A stretch of DNA of 64,000 nt from NCBI RefSeq assembly GCF_000426845.1, contig NZ_AUGD01000010.1, positions 186,001 through 250,000 of the forward strand, given 5' to 3'. A program made the translations under genes and the position numbers. The stretch is from Bradyrhizobium sp. in8p8 (GTDB lineage Bacteria > Pseudomonadota > Alphaproteobacteria > Rhizobiales > Xanthobacteraceae). Shown piece after piece: positions 34,823 to 44,269 of the stretch (the first letter of the stretch is position 1; every line of letters starts with the position of its first letter). The notes beneath the pieces were generated by a model. It saw nothing but the letters and a program-made list of their open reading frames with translations. It searched no databases and had not been told where the DNA came from.

Positions 34823-36925
34823 ATGGTTCAGGCAATCGTTTTCCTGCCTCTGCTGGGCGCCATTCTGGCCGGCCTGATCGCGCTGTTCGGGGCGCATGCC
34901 CGCAACCCCTCGGGCGACGAGGTCGAGCATCACGGCGACCACGGGCATGCGCATGCCCATGCGTCCGATACGATCAATCAGGACGCCTCGGTCATCCACG
35001 AGACCCATCACGAGCCCGGCGACGGGCATGACGATCACGGTCATGGCCCGGCCGAGCCGCCTGCGGCGGGCTCGCGCGGCGCCGAGCTGATCACAACGAC
35101 CCTGCTGTTCGTCTCGGCCGCGCTATCCTGGATGACGCTGGTCGATGTGGGCTTCATGCACCACGACTACAGGATCCAGCTGCTGCCCTGGATCTTCTCC
35201 GGCGACCTCCAGGTCTGGTGGACGCTCCGCGTCGACACGCTCACCGCCGTGATGCTGGTGGTGGTCACGACCGTGTCCTCGCTCGTGCACCTCTATTCCA
35301 TTGGCTACATGGACGAGGACCCGAACCGGCCTCGCTTCTTCGGCTATCTCTCGCTGTTCACCTTCGCCATGCTGATGCTGGTGACGGCGGACAACCTCGT
35401 GCAGCTGTTCTTCGGCTGGGAAGGCGTGGGTCTGGCCAGCTACCTGCTGATCGGCTTCTGGTACCAGAAGCCGTCGGCGAACGCCGCCGCGATCAAGGCC
35501 TTCGTGGTCAACCGCGTCGGCGATTTCGGCTTCGCGCTCGGCATCTTCGCGGTCTTTATGCTGGTCGGCTCGACCGATTTCGAGACGATCTTCAATGCCG
35601 CCCCCGGCCTCACCGGCAAGACCATCAACTTCCTGGGCTGGCATGCCGATGCGCTGACCCTGACCTGCCTGCTGCTGTTCATGGGCGCGATGGGCAAGTC
35701 CGCGCAGTTCCTGCTGCACACCTGGTTGCCGGACGCGATGGAGGGTCCGACCCCGGTGTCGGCGCTGATCCACGCCGCGACCATGGTCACCGCCGGCGTC
35801 TTCATGGTGGCGCGCCTGTCGCCGCTGTTCGAGCTCGCGCCGAACGCGCAGGCCGTCGTGATGTTCTTCGGCGCCACCACGGCGTTCTTCGCGGCGACCA
35901 TCGGCCTCGTCCAGAACGACATCAAGCGCATCGTCGCCTACTCGACCTGCTCGCAGCTCGGCTACATGTTCGTGGCGATGGGGGCAGGGGCCTATTCGGT
36001 CGGCATGTTCCACCTGTTCACGCACGCCTTCTTCAAGGCGCTGCTGTTCCTGGGCTCCGGCTCGGTGATCTACGCGATGCACCACGAGCAGGACATCCGC
36101 AACATGGGCGGCCTCTGGAAGAAGATCCCCTACACCTATGCGGTGATGGTGGTCGGCACCCTGGCGCTGACCGGCTTCCCGCTCACCGCCGGCTATTTCT
36201 CCAAGGACGCGATCATCGAGGCGGCCTACGCCTCGCACAATCCGTTCGCGGTGTACGGCTTCCTCATGACGATCGTCGCCGCCGGCCTGACCTCGTTCTA
36301 CTCCTGGCGCCTGATCTTCAAGACCTTCCACGGCGAGCCGCATGACGAGCATCACTACGAGGCCGCGCACGAGGCTCCGCTCTGGATGCTGATCCCGCTC
36401 GGCGTGCTCGCGGTCGGCTCGTTCGTCGCAGGGCTGCCGTTCAAGGAGCTGTTCGCCGGTCACGGCATCGAGGAGTTCTTCCGCGAGTCCTTGAAGATGA
36501 ACCCGCACATCATCGAGGAGATGCACCACATCCCGCAGACCATCGCCTTCCTGCCGACGGTCATGATGGTGCTGGGCTTCCTCGTCTCGTACCTGTTCTA
36601 CATCCGCCGTCCCTACCTGCCGGTCGAGCTCGCGAACACGCAGCCGATGCTGTACCAGTTCCTGCTCAACAAATGGTACTTCGACGAGCTCTACGACATC
36701 ATCTTCGTCCGTCCGGCGAAGTGGCTCGGATACCAGCTCTGGAAGAAGGGCGACGGCTTCATCATCGACGGCCTCGGCCCCGACGGCGTCTCGGCGCGTG
36801 TGCTTGATGTCACCCGCAACGTCGTCAAGATCCAGACCGGCTATCTCTATCACTACGCATTCGCCATGCTGATCGGCGCCGCCGGGCTGATCACCTGGTT
36901 CATGTTCGGCTTTGGAGGCCAGTAA
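34823..36925 (+). CDS. nuoL: NADH-quinone oxidoreductase subunit L with His-rich insertion
   Basis: The 700-residue antiporter-like subunit ends in a long lateral helix. Proton-channel motifs are present: MLVTADNLVQLFFGWEGVGL, HTWLPDAMEGPTPVSALIHA, and the discontinuous-helix segment AYSTCSQLGYMFVA. Unusually, residues 33-75 between TM1 and TM2 contain 12 His within 39 residues (HHGDHGHAHAHA, HETHHEPGDGHDDHGHG), a periplasmic-loop insertion that standard NuoL lacks. Such stretches bind Zn/Ni/Cu in other proteins, but a role here is unknown. No frameshift is seen around it. Confidence 0.96.
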   Translation: MVQAIVFLPLLGAILAGLIALFGAHARNPSGDEVEHHGDHGHAHAHASDTINQDASVIHETHHEPGDGHDDHGHGPAEPPAAGSRGAELITTTLLFVSAALSWMTLVDVGFMHHDYRIQLLPWIFSGDLQVWWTLRVDTLTAVMLVVVTTVSSLVHLYSIGYMDEDPNRPRFFGYLSLFTFAMLMLVTADNLVQLFFGWEGVGLASYLLIGFWYQKPSANAAAIKAFVVNRVGDFGFALGIFAVFMLVGSTDFETIFNAAPGLTGKTINFLGWHADALTLTCLLLFMGAMGKSAQFLLHTWLPDAMEGPTPVSALIHAATMVTAGVFMVARLSPLFELAPNAQAVVMFFGATTAFFAATIGLVQNDIKRIVAYSTCSQLGYMFVAMGAGAYSVGMFHLFTHAFFKALLFLGSGSVIYAMHHEQDIRNMGGLWKKIPYTYAVMVVGTLALTGFPLTAGYFSKDAIIEAAYASHNPFAVYGFLMTIVAAGLTSFYSWRLIFKTFHGEPHDEHHYEAAHEAPLWMLIPLGVLAVGSFVAGLPFKELFAGHGIEEFFRESLKMNPHIIEEMHHIPQTIAFLPTVMMVLGFLVSYLFYIRRPYLPVELANTQPMLYQFLLNKWYFDELYDIIFVRPAKWLGYQLWKKGDGFIIDGLGPDGVSARVLDVTRNVVKIQTGYLYHYAFAMLIGAAGLITWFMFGFGGQ

Positions 36926-38434
36926 ATGACAACCTGGCCCATCCTTTCGGTCACGACGTTCCTGCCGCTGGTCGGCGCGCTGATCGTCTATCTCAGCCGC
37001 GGCGATGACGAGGCAGCCAAGCGCAATTCGCGCTGGATCGCGCTCTGGACCACGCTGATCACCTTCGCGGTGTCGGTGATCCTGGTCATGCGCTTCGATC
37101 CCGCCAACCCGGACTTCCAGTTCGTCGAGAAGGCGAACTGGCTCGCCACCGGCATCACCTACCACATGGGCGTCGACGGCATCTCGCTGCCGCTGGTGAT
37201 CCTGACCACCGCAGTGATGCCGTTCTGCATCATCGCGAGCTGGAAGGCGATCACCAACCGCGTCCGCGAATACATGATGGCGTTCCTGATCCTGGAAACG
37301 CTGATGATCGGCACCTTCTCGGCGCTCGACCTCGTGCTGTTCTACCTGTTCTTCGAGGGCGGCCTGATCCCGATGTTCCTGATCATCGGCGTCTGGGGCG
37401 GTCCGCGCCGGGTCTACGCGTCGTTCAAGTTCTTCCTCTACACGCTGCTCGGCTCGGTCCTGATGCTGCTCGCCATCATGGCGCTGTACTGGAACGGCGG
37501 CACCACCGATATCCCGACCCTGATGCACACCGCCGTGCCGCGCGGTTTGCAGACCTGGGCGTGGCTCGCGTTCTTCGCCTCGTTTGCGGTGAAGATGCCG
37601 ATGTGGCCGGTGCACACCTGGCTGCCCGACGCGCACGTCGAAGCGCCGACCGCGGGCTCCGTGGTCCTGGCCGCCATCCTCCTGAAGATGGGCGGCTACG
37701 GCTTCCTGCGCTTCTCGCTGCCGATGTTCCCCCTGGCCTCGCACGACTTCGCGCCGCTGGTGTTCACGCTGTCGGCCATCGCCATCATCTACACCTCGCT
37801 GGTGGCCCTGATGCAGGAGGACATGAAGAAGCTGATCGCTTACTCGTCCGTGGCGCATATGGGCTTCGTCACCATGGGCATCTTCGCCGGCACCATGCAG
37901 GGTGTCGCCGGCGGCGTCTTCCAGATGATCTCGCACGGCATCGTCTCCGGCGCGCTGTTCCTCTGCGTCGGCGTCGTCTACGACCGCCTGCATACCCGCG
38001 AGATCGCGGCCTATGGCGGCCTCGTCAACCGGATGCCGCTCTATGCCCTGACCTTCATGGTCTTCACCATGGCCAATGTCGGTCTGCCCGGCACGAGCGG
38101 ATTCGTCGGCGAGTTCATGACGCTGCTCGGCACCTTCAAGGTCTCGATCCCGACCGCGTTCTTCGCCAGCTTCGGCGTGATCCTGTCGGCGGCCTATGCG
38201 CTGTGGCTCTACCGCAAGGTCGTGTTCGGCGCGTTGGTCAAGCCGTCGTTGGCGAACATGAAGGATCTCACCTTCCGGGAGTGCCTGACGCTGTTCCCGA
38301 TGATCGCACTGACGATCCTGTTTGGCGTCTATCCGAAGCCGGTGCTCGACATGTCGGCCGCCTCGGTCCAGCAACTCGTCAACAACTACAACTCCGCCGT
38401 GACGGCCGTGAAGGCCGCCGCACTGCTCCAGTAA
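36926..38434 (+). CDS. nuoM: NADH-quinone oxidoreductase subunit M
   Basis: The 502-residue, 14-TM antiporter-like proton-pumping subunit shows FLIIGVWGGPRRVYASFKFF, MPMWPVHTWLPDAHVEAPT and KKLIAYSSVAHMGFV, all hallmark channel sequences with the key Lys and Glu residues. The ATG follows the nuoL stop directly with no gap, indicating coupled translation. Confidence 0.97.
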   Translation: MTTWPILSVTTFLPLVGALIVYLSRGDDEAAKRNSRWIALWTTLITFAVSVILVMRFDPANPDFQFVEKANWLATGITYHMGVDGISLPLVILTTAVMPFCIIASWKAITNRVREYMMAFLILETLMIGTFSALDLVLFYLFFEGGLIPMFLIIGVWGGPRRVYASFKFFLYTLLGSVLMLLAIMALYWNGGTTDIPTLMHTAVPRGLQTWAWLAFFASFAVKMPMWPVHTWLPDAHVEAPTAGSVVLAAILLKMGGYGFLRFSLPMFPLASHDFAPLVFTLSAIAIIYTSLVALMQEDMKKLIAYSSVAHMGFVTMGIFAGTMQGVAGGVFQMISHGIVSGALFLCVGVVYDRLHTREIAAYGGLVNRMPLYALTFMVFTMANVGLPGTSGFVGEFMTLLGTFKVSIPTAFFASFGVILSAAYALWLYRKVVFGALVKPSLANMKDLTFRECLTLFPMIALTILFGVYPKPVLDMSAASVQQLVNNYNSAVTAVKAAALLQ

Positions 38435-38456
38435 ACGGGCAGGTCAGGATATCGCC

Positions 38457-39893
38457 ATGAACTTTGTGATTGCAGGTTATCAACTGGCGCCGGTGCTGCC
38501 CGAGCTCGTGCTCGCGGTCGGCGCGATGGCGCTTCTGATGCTCGGAGCCTTTCGCGGGCAGGGGACGACCAGCACCGTCACCTCTCTGGCGGTGGTGCTC
38601 CTGATCGTGGTCGGCGCGCTCGTCTACATGCAGCCCGCGGGCAAGCAGGTCACCTTCGGCGGCAGCTTCATCGTCGACGACTTCGCCCGCTTCATGAAGA
38701 TCCTGGCCCTGATCGGCTCGGCGGTGACGCTGGTGCTGTCGACCGAGTTCCTGTCCGACCCCTCGCGCCGCATCTTCGAATATGCCATCCTGGTGCTGCT
38801 CTCGACGCTCGGCATGATGGTGCTGATCTCGGCCGGCGACCTGATCTCGCTCTATCTCGGCCTCGAACTGATGTCGCTCGCGCTCTACGTCGTGGCGGCC
38901 TCGAACCGTGACAATGCCAAGTCGACCGAAGCCGGCCTGAAGTATTTCGTGCTCGGCGCGCTGTCTTCGGGCATGCTGCTCTACGGAGCCTCGCTGGTCT
39001 ATGGCTTCACCGGCACGGTCAGCTTCACCGGGATTGCCGCGGCCGCGACGGTCTCGAATGTCGGCCTGGTGTTCGGCCTCGTCTTCCTGCTCGTCGGCCT
39101 CTGCTTCAAGGTCTCGGCCGTGCCGTTCCACATGTGGACGCCGGACGTCTATGAGGGCGCGCCGACCCCGGTCACCGCCTTTTTCGCGTCCGCGCCGAAG
39201 GTGGCCGCGCTCGCCGTCTTCACCCGCGTCACGCTGACCGCATTCCCAGGCATCGTCTCGCAATGGCAGCAGATCCTGGTGTTCGTCTCGATCGCCTCGA
39301 TGGCGCTCGGCTCCTTCGCCGCGATCGGCCAGACCAACATCAAGCGCCTGATGGCGTACTCCTCGATCGGCCACATGGGCTTTGCCCTCGTCGGCCTCGC
39401 CTCCGGCACGGTCGAGGGCGCGCAGGGCGTGCTGATGTACATCGTGATCTATGTCGCGATGACGCTCGGCTCGTTCGCCATCATCCTCGCCATGAAGCGC
39501 AACGGCCAAGCCGTGGAGCAGATCACCGATTTCGCCGGCCTGTCGCGGACCAATCCGCTGCTCGCCTTCATGTTCGCGATGCTGCTGTTCTCGCTCGCCG
39601 GCATTCCGCCGCTCGCCGGCTTCTTCGCCAAATGGTACGTCTTCGTCGCGGCCATCAAGGCGAACCTGTTCACGCTCGCCGTCATCGGCGTGCTGACCAG
39701 CGTGGTGGGTGCTTACTACTACCTCGCCATCGTCAAGACGATGTACTTCGACGAGCCGGCCGGCCAGGTCGATCCGGTGCGCATCGAGGTGCGGACGGTG
39801 CTGGCTGTCGCGGGCCTGTTCAACCTGCTGTTCGCGTTGTTTGCGGGTCCCGTGGTGAGCGTCGCTTCGGCCGCGGCAAAGTCGCTGTTCTAG
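38457..39893 (+). CDS. nuoN: NADH-quinone oxidoreductase subunit N
   Basis: The 478-residue antiporter-like subunit adjoins NuoK. Characteristic sequences include LYLGLELMSLALYVVAA, FKVSAVPFHMWTPDVYEGAP and IKRLMAYSSIGHMGFALVG. It is the last complex I gene; birA follows after a single base, so the operon appears to read through into birA and rnj. Confidence 0.97.
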   Translation: MNFVIAGYQLAPVLPELVLAVGAMALLMLGAFRGQGTTSTVTSLAVVLLIVVGALVYMQPAGKQVTFGGSFIVDDFARFMKILALIGSAVTLVLSTEFLSDPSRRIFEYAILVLLSTLGMMVLISAGDLISLYLGLELMSLALYVVAASNRDNAKSTEAGLKYFVLGALSSGMLLYGASLVYGFTGTVSFTGIAAAATVSNVGLVFGLVFLLVGLCFKVSAVPFHMWTPDVYEGAPTPVTAFFASAPKVAALAVFTRVTLTAFPGIVSQWQQILVFVSIASMALGSFAAIGQTNIKRLMAYSSIGHMGFALVGLASGTVEGAQGVLMYIVIYVAMTLGSFAIILAMKRNGQAVEQITDFAGLSRTNPLLAFMFAMLLFSLAGIPPLAGFFAKWYVFVAAIKANLFTLAVIGVLTSVVGAYYYLAIVKTMYFDEPAGQVDPVRIEVRTVLAVAGLFNLLFALFAGPVVSVASAAAKSLF

Positions 39894-39894
39894 G

Positions 39895-40701
39895 ATGGCT
39901 TTCGCGCTCGGTCCTCGCGCATTGTCCGCGGGCTACAAGCTCGCGGCGTTCGATCGGACCGGCTCGACCAATACCGAGGCGATCGAGCGCGCCCGCGCCG
40001 GCGAACGCGGCCCGATGTGGTTCGTGACATCTGAGCAGACCGCCGGCCGCGGCCGCCGCCAGCGCGCCTGGATCGCGCCGAGGGGCAATCTCGCAGCCAG
40101 CGTCCTCGAAGTCCTGGACATTGCGCCTGCGGTCGCCGCCACGATCGGTTTTGCGGCGGGTCTGGCGCAAGAGGCGGCGCTGGAAAAGGTGAGCCTCGAG
40201 GCCGCATTGCGGTTCGGTCCTGACAGGCCCCGCTACGTCCTGAAATGGCCGAATGATGTGCTCGCCGGCGGCAAGAAGCTGGTCGGCATTGGCCTCGAGG
40301 CCGAGGCGGTCGGGAGCGGCCTCGCTGTCGTCGTCGGCATCGGTACCAACGTGGTTGCCGCTCCCGAGGGCACGCCGACCCCGGCGGTGTCGCTGGCCGC
40401 GCTCGGCGTGCAGATCAGCGCCGAGGAGCTGTTTTCGGCCCTCTCGGATGCCTGGGTCGAGTTCCGCGGCATCTGGGACAATGGCCGCGGCTTCGCCGAG
40501 ATCCGCAAGCTCTGGCTGGAGCGCGCTGCCGGCCTCGGTGAGAAGGTCTCGATCCACACGGGAACCATGACGCTGGAAGGCGTTTTTGACACTATCGACG
40601 ACACCGGCTGCCTGATCGTTCGCACCCCCGAAGGCCGCCTTGTGCCGGTGGCTGCGGGCGAGGTGTTCTTCGGTCCCGTTGCCTCCGTGGGAGCTGCGTG
40701 A
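39895..40701 (+). CDS. birA: Biotin-[acetyl-CoA-carboxylase] ligase
   Basis: The 268-residue enzyme makes biotinyl-AMP and transfers biotin to carboxyl-carrier proteins. It has GRGRRQRAWIAPRGNLAAS (about 52-70, biotinyl-AMP loop) and LKWPNDVLAGGKKLVGI (about 117-133), followed by the small SH3-like C-terminal domain (TMTLEGVFDTIDDTGCL). No N-terminal winged helix is present, so this is a mono-functional ligase rather than a bio-operon repressor. It is encoded directly behind nuoN and shares TGATG with the RNase J gene. Confidence 0.95.
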   Translation: MAFALGPRALSAGYKLAAFDRTGSTNTEAIERARAGERGPMWFVTSEQTAGRGRRQRAWIAPRGNLAASVLEVLDIAPAVAATIGFAAGLAQEAALEKVSLEAALRFGPDRPRYVLKWPNDVLAGGKKLVGIGLEAEAVGSGLAVVVGIGTNVVAAPEGTPTPAVSLAALGVQISAEELFSALSDAWVEFRGIWDNGRGFAEIRKLWLERAAGLGEKVSIHTGTMTLEGVFDTIDDTGCLIVRTPEGRLVPVAAGEVFFGPVASVGAA

Positions 40702-42371
40702 TGGCAAGGCCGGAAGAATTGGTGTTTGCGCCGCTCGGCGGCGTCGGCGAGATCGGCATGAACCTGTCGATCTACGGCCTGGGCAACCGTCACCAGCGCG
40801 CCTGGCTCGCGGTCGATCTCGGCGTGTCCTTCGGCGACGAGGAGCATCTGCCGGGCATCGATCTGATCATGCCGGACATCGCCTTCCTGGAGAAGGAGCG
40901 CAAGAACTTGATGGGTCTGGTGTTGACCCATGCCCATGAGGACCATTTCGGCGCCATCATCGACCTCTGGCCCAAGCTGAAATGCCCGATCTACGCCACC
41001 AAGTTCAGCGCTGCGCTATTCGAGGCCAAATGCGCTGCCGAGCGCAACGCGCCCGAGATCCCGGTCACCGTGGTGCCATCAGGCGGTCGCGTCGATGTCG
41101 GCCCGTTCAACGTCGAGTTCATTCCCGTCGCGCATTCGATTCCCGAAGCGCATGCACTGGCGATCCACACCGATGCCGGCATCGTGTTGCACACCGGCGA
41201 CTGGAAGATCGACCCCACCCCGACCCTGGGGCCCCCGACGGACGAGAAGCGGCTGCGCGAACTGGGCGAGCAGGGTGTGCTCGCCCTGATCGGCGATTCC
41301 ACCAATGCCGTGCGCGACGGCCGCTCGCCATCGGAAGCCGACGTCGCCCGGACCATCATCGAGCTCGTGAAGACGGCCAAGGGGCGGGTCGCGGTGACGA
41401 CCTTCGCCTCCAACGTCGCCCGCATCAAGGCCGTGGCCGACGCTGCGAAAGCTGCCGACCGCGAGGTCGTCGTGGTCGGGCGCGCCATGGAGCGTGTGGT
41501 GCAGGTCGCGCGCGAGACCGGCTATCTCGAGAACGTGCAGAATTTCCGCTCGCCCGAGGTCTACGGCCATCTTCCGCAGGACAAGGTGCTGGCGCTGTGC
41601 ACCGGCAGCCAGGGCGAGCCGCGCGCGGCGCTGGCCCGCATCGCCAACGACGACCATCCCGAGATCACGCTCAACCGCGGCGACAGCGTCATCTTTTCCT
41701 CGCGCACCATTCCGGGCAACGAGAAGGCCGTCAGCTCGATCGTCAACAATCTGGTGCTCCAGGGCGTCGAGATCATCACCGACCGCGACGCCCTGGTCCA
41801 CGTCTCCGGCCATCCCCGCCGCGAGGAATTGCGCGACCTGATTTCCTGGGTGAAGCCGCAGCTCCTGATTCCGGTCCATGGCGAGGCCCTGCACCTGCAC
41901 GAGCACGCAAAGCTGGCGCGCGCCGCCGGCGTGCCGCGCGTGCTGGTGTGCCGCAACGGCGACCTCGTCAAGCTCGGTCCCGGTGATCCCGGCATCGTCG
42001 GCGAGGTGCCTTCCGGCCGTCTCTACAAGGATGGCACGATTTTGGAGGACTCCAAGTCCCGCGCCGTGGTCGAGCGGCGCCGCATGGCTTTTTCCGGCTG
42101 CGCCTTCGTCGCCATCGCCATGACCGGGCAGGGCGAGCTGGCCGACGAGCCCGAAGTCGATCTGGTCGGCATCCCCGAGAAGAACAGGTCGGGCGAGACT
42201 TTCGACGACCTCGTCTTTGACGCCGTGATGTCCACGATCGAGGGGCTGCCAAGGGCGCGACGGCGGGATCCGGATGCTCTGGCCGAGTCGGTGCGACGTG
42301 CGGTCCGGGCCGTGATCAACGAACATTGGGGCAAGAAGCCCCCCTGTCTGGTACATGTACTGACAGTGTAA
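40701..42371 (+). CDS. rnj: Ribonuclease J
   Basis: The 556-residue metallo-beta-lactamase/beta-CASP ribonuclease acts in mRNA decay and 16S rRNA maturation. Motif 2 is THAHEDH (residues 76-82). Other metal ligands are in FIPVAHSIPEAHAL, HTGDWKIDPTP and GDSTNA, and the beta-CASP part has HVSGHPRREEL and IPVHGEALHL. The C-terminal domain (about 450-556) is complete. ATG 40701 overlaps the birA stop; a GTG one codon earlier is also possible. Confidence 0.95.
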   Translation: MARPEELVFAPLGGVGEIGMNLSIYGLGNRHQRAWLAVDLGVSFGDEEHLPGIDLIMPDIAFLEKERKNLMGLVLTHAHEDHFGAIIDLWPKLKCPIYATKFSAALFEAKCAAERNAPEIPVTVVPSGGRVDVGPFNVEFIPVAHSIPEAHALAIHTDAGIVLHTGDWKIDPTPTLGPPTDEKRLRELGEQGVLALIGDSTNAVRDGRSPSEADVARTIIELVKTAKGRVAVTTFASNVARIKAVADAAKAADREVVVVGRAMERVVQVARETGYLENVQNFRSPEVYGHLPQDKVLALCTGSQGEPRAALARIANDDHPEITLNRGDSVIFSSRTIPGNEKAVSSIVNNLVLQGVEIITDRDALVHVSGHPRREELRDLISWVKPQLLIPVHGEALHLHEHAKLARAAGVPRVLVCRNGDLVKLGPGDPGIVGEVPSGRLYKDGTILEDSKSRAVVERRRMAFSGCAFVAIAMTGQGELADEPEVDLVGIPEKNRSGETFDDLVFDAVMSTIEGLPRARRRDPDALAESVRRAVRAVINEHWGKKPPCLVHVLTV

Positions 42372-42386
42372 GGGGAGGGAGACAAG

Positions 42387-42791
42387 ATGCTGGGCCGGCT
42401 CAACCATGTCGCGATCGCAACCAGGGATGCCGTCAAGGCTGCGAAGATCTATGGCGCGGCGTTCGGGGCCGAGATTTCGGAGGCCGTCCCGCTGCCCGAG
42501 CACGGCGTCACCACCGTGTTCGCGACCTTGCCCAACACCAAGATCGAGTTCATCGAGCCGCTTGGTGAGTCCTCGCCGATCGCGAAGTTCCTCGAGCGCA
42601 ATGCGGACGGTGGCATCCACCATGTCTGCTACGAGGTCGTGGACATCATCGCATCGCGTGACACCTTGGTGAAGGAGGGCGCGCGGGTGCTCGGCGACGG
42701 CGTGCCGAAGATCGGCGCCCACGGCAAGCCGGTGCTGTTCCTGCACCCGAAGGACTTTTCCGGCGCGCTGGTCGAGATCGAGCAGGCGTAA
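42387..42791 (+). CDS. mce: Methylmalonyl-CoA epimerase
   Basis: The 134-residue vicinal-oxygen-chelate enzyme interconverts (R)- and (S)-methylmalonyl-CoA in propionyl-CoA catabolism. It shows the two-module pattern with metal ligands in LNHVAIATRD, NADGGIHHVCYEV and FSGALVEIEQA. A GGGAGGGAGA ribosome site precedes it. It lies in the same run as rnj, a common alphaproteobacterial order. Confidence 0.95.
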   Translation: MLGRLNHVAIATRDAVKAAKIYGAAFGAEISEAVPLPEHGVTTVFATLPNTKIEFIEPLGESSPIAKFLERNADGGIHHVCYEVVDIIASRDTLVKEGARVLGDGVPKIGAHGKPVLFLHPKDFSGALVEIEQA

Positions 42792-42800
42792 GGCCGCCCC

Positions 42801-43076
42801 ATGGCCATCCAGATCTCCACCGCGCTCGCGATCTACTTCGTCATCTGGTGGGTCGCGCTGTTCGTAACGCTGCCGTTCGGCGTGCGCAGCCAGCACGAAG
42901 ATGGCGTCGGCGCACCCGGGACCGATCCTGGCGCGCCGATCCTGACGCGGATGGGCCGCAAGCTGATTTGGACCACGATCATCTCGGCGATCATCTACGG
43001 GGTCGGCGTCGCGGCCTATCATGCCGGCTACCTCTCGATCGAGCGCCTGTCGAAATTGATGGGAATGCCGTTCTAG
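42801..43076 (+). CDS. DUF1467 small membrane protein
   Basis: The 91-residue protein has two TM helices (ALAIYFVIWWVALFVTLPFG and LIWTTIISAIIYGVGVAAYH) separated by a hydrophilic loop (SQHEDGVGAPGTDPGAP). The WWxxLFxxLPfGvRsQ N-terminal signature marks the DUF1467 family, which in alphaproteobacteria regularly follows mce and precedes proS or lol genes. Function is unknown. Confidence 0.9.
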   Translation: MAIQISTALAIYFVIWWVALFVTLPFGVRSQHEDGVGAPGTDPGAPILTRMGRKLIWTTIISAIIYGVGVAAYHAGYLSIERLSKLMGMPF

Positions 43077-43079
43077 TGT

Positions 43080-43104
43080 CACCTCTCCCCGTCGGGGAGA
43101 GGTG
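43080..43104. repeat. Perfect palindrome, 11-bp arms
   Basis: CACCTCTCCCC (43080-43090) and GGGGAGAGGTG (43094-43104) flank GTC, just after the DUF1467 stop. No T-run follows, so it is a terminator-like palindrome of the kind scattered in rhizobial intergenic regions. Confidence 0.6.
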
Positions 43105-43180
43105 GAGTAGCTCGGCGATAGACTTTGCTTGATCGCGTTACTCGCCTAGAATTTTGCGATTAGTTTGTTCGGGGAAACCA

Positions 43181-43534
43181 ATGACTTTTCAGCGTATCGT
43201 GGTCGCGCTTCTGGTCCTGATCGTCGCCGGACTTGGTGCCGTCGGCTATTTCGAATGGAAAATGGCCGTGCAGGTTCGCACCCTGAAGGCCTTCGTCGAG
43301 GGCTACGTCTTCAACGAGGCCGTGATGGCCTGCGAGCAGGCGAAGAGTTCGACGCCGTTCAAATGGAACGGCGGCAAGAGCACCTCGGTGATCGGCCTGA
43401 ATTCGGTCAAGACCGACAAATACAGCGTCTACGCCAGCTACACGCTGGTGGCGGACAGCGTGTATTGTGATTACGGTCCCATCAAGAGAAAGGCCGACAT
43501 CGGTTCCAGCTTCCTGGAGCGGGAAACCTTCTAG
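43181..43534 (+). CDS. Small membrane-anchored hypothetical protein
   Basis: The 117-residue product starts at ATG 43181, preceded by GGGGAAA. An N-terminal TM anchor (IVVALLVLIVAGLGAVGYFE) is followed by a periplasmic domain with two Cys (VMACEQAKSSTP, VYCDYGPIK) that could pair. The frame runs upstream to 43154 without a ribosome site. A decayed copy of its C-terminal segment occurs at 45221-45290. Function unknown. Confidence 0.75.
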   Translation: MTFQRIVVALLVLIVAGLGAVGYFEWKMAVQVRTLKAFVEGYVFNEAVMACEQAKSSTPFKWNGGKSTSVIGLNSVKTDKYSVYASYTLVADSVYCDYGPIKRKADIGSSFLERETF

Positions 43535-43561
43535 CTTCGGCCGAAGCGCTGGAGCTCCTGG

Positions 43562-44170
43562 ATGGCATCGGAAGCCGCAGCGGATATCATCGATCTCTAC
43601 CAGCGCAAGGCCTTGGACTGGATCGAGAGTCGCGCCCAAAGCAGTCTGTTCGAACGAGCTTGGCTTGACCGTTTTCGTGCGCTGCTGCCGCCTGCCGGCT
43701 CAGTTCTCGATCTCGGCTGCGGCTCGGCGGAGCCGCTGGCGGAGTATCTGATCGGGCTTGATCATCCCGTCACGGGAGTGGATTCCTCTTCGGCCATGAT
43801 TGATGCGTCCCGACGGCGTTTCCCCGAGCAGGAATGGATCGTCGCAGACATGCGCCAGCTTGCGATGGGCCGGAATTTTTGCGGCATCCTTGCCTGGGAT
43901 AGCTTCTTTCACCTCTGTTTCGACGACCAGCGCCGCATGTTTCCGATCTTCCGCGACCATGCAAGGCCTGAGGCGGCGCTGATGTTCACGAGCGGTCCGG
44001 CCCGGGGCGAGGCGATCGGCGCGCTCGGCGGCGAGCCGCTCTATCATGCCAGCTTGGATCCCGCCGAGTATCGATCGCTGCTCGACCGCAACGGATTCCG
44101 CACGGTGTCGTACGTGATAGAAGACCCCGATTGCGGCGGTCACACCATCTGGCTGGCGCAGCGCATTTGA
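43562..44170 (+). CDS. Class I SAM-dependent methyltransferase
   Basis: The 202-residue protein has motif I VLDLGCGSAEPLAEYL (about 49-64), the acidic end of strand 2 (VTGVDSSSAMIDASRRRFP), motif II WIVADMRQLA and a post-motif DSFFHLCFDDQRRMF. This is a methyltransf_25/11-type small-molecule enzyme; the substrate is not apparent. The C-terminus (DPDCGGHTIWLAQRI) is typical. It lies between an unrelated small gene and the convergent stress-protein genes, so no pathway context helps. Confidence 0.88.
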   Translation: MASEAAADIIDLYQRKALDWIESRAQSSLFERAWLDRFRALLPPAGSVLDLGCGSAEPLAEYLIGLDHPVTGVDSSSAMIDASRRRFPEQEWIVADMRQLAMGRNFCGILAWDSFFHLCFDDQRRMFPIFRDHARPEAALMFTSGPARGEAIGALGGEPLYHASLDPAEYRSLLDRNGFRTVSYVIEDPDCGGHTIWLAQRI

Positions 44171-44211
44171 GAGGCGCGGCAAGTTCGCGACAGCAGCGGC
44201 ATCGCAGCGAC

Positions 44212-44262
44212 GCGAGCTGTCCGGCAGGCATTCCGCTGAGAGCGGGCCTGCCAGCAGCTCGC
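44212..44262. terminator. Long hairpin between convergent genes
   Basis: Outer arms GCGAGCTG (44212-44219) and CAGCTCGC (44255-44262) and inner arms GGCAGGC (44223-44229) and GCCTGCC (44246-44252) build a long imperfect stem. It sits between the methyltransferase stop at 44170 and the GlsB stop at 44270 and likely ends transcription from both sides. Confidence 0.55.
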
Positions 44263-44269
44263 GCCAGTC

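Noticed and set aside
35123..38374. 1083-codon minus-strand open frame over nuoL and nuoM
   Set aside because: It is antisense to two well-supported complex I genes; its His/Arg/Asp/Glu-rich composition is the mirror of hydrophobic codons in high-GC DNA.
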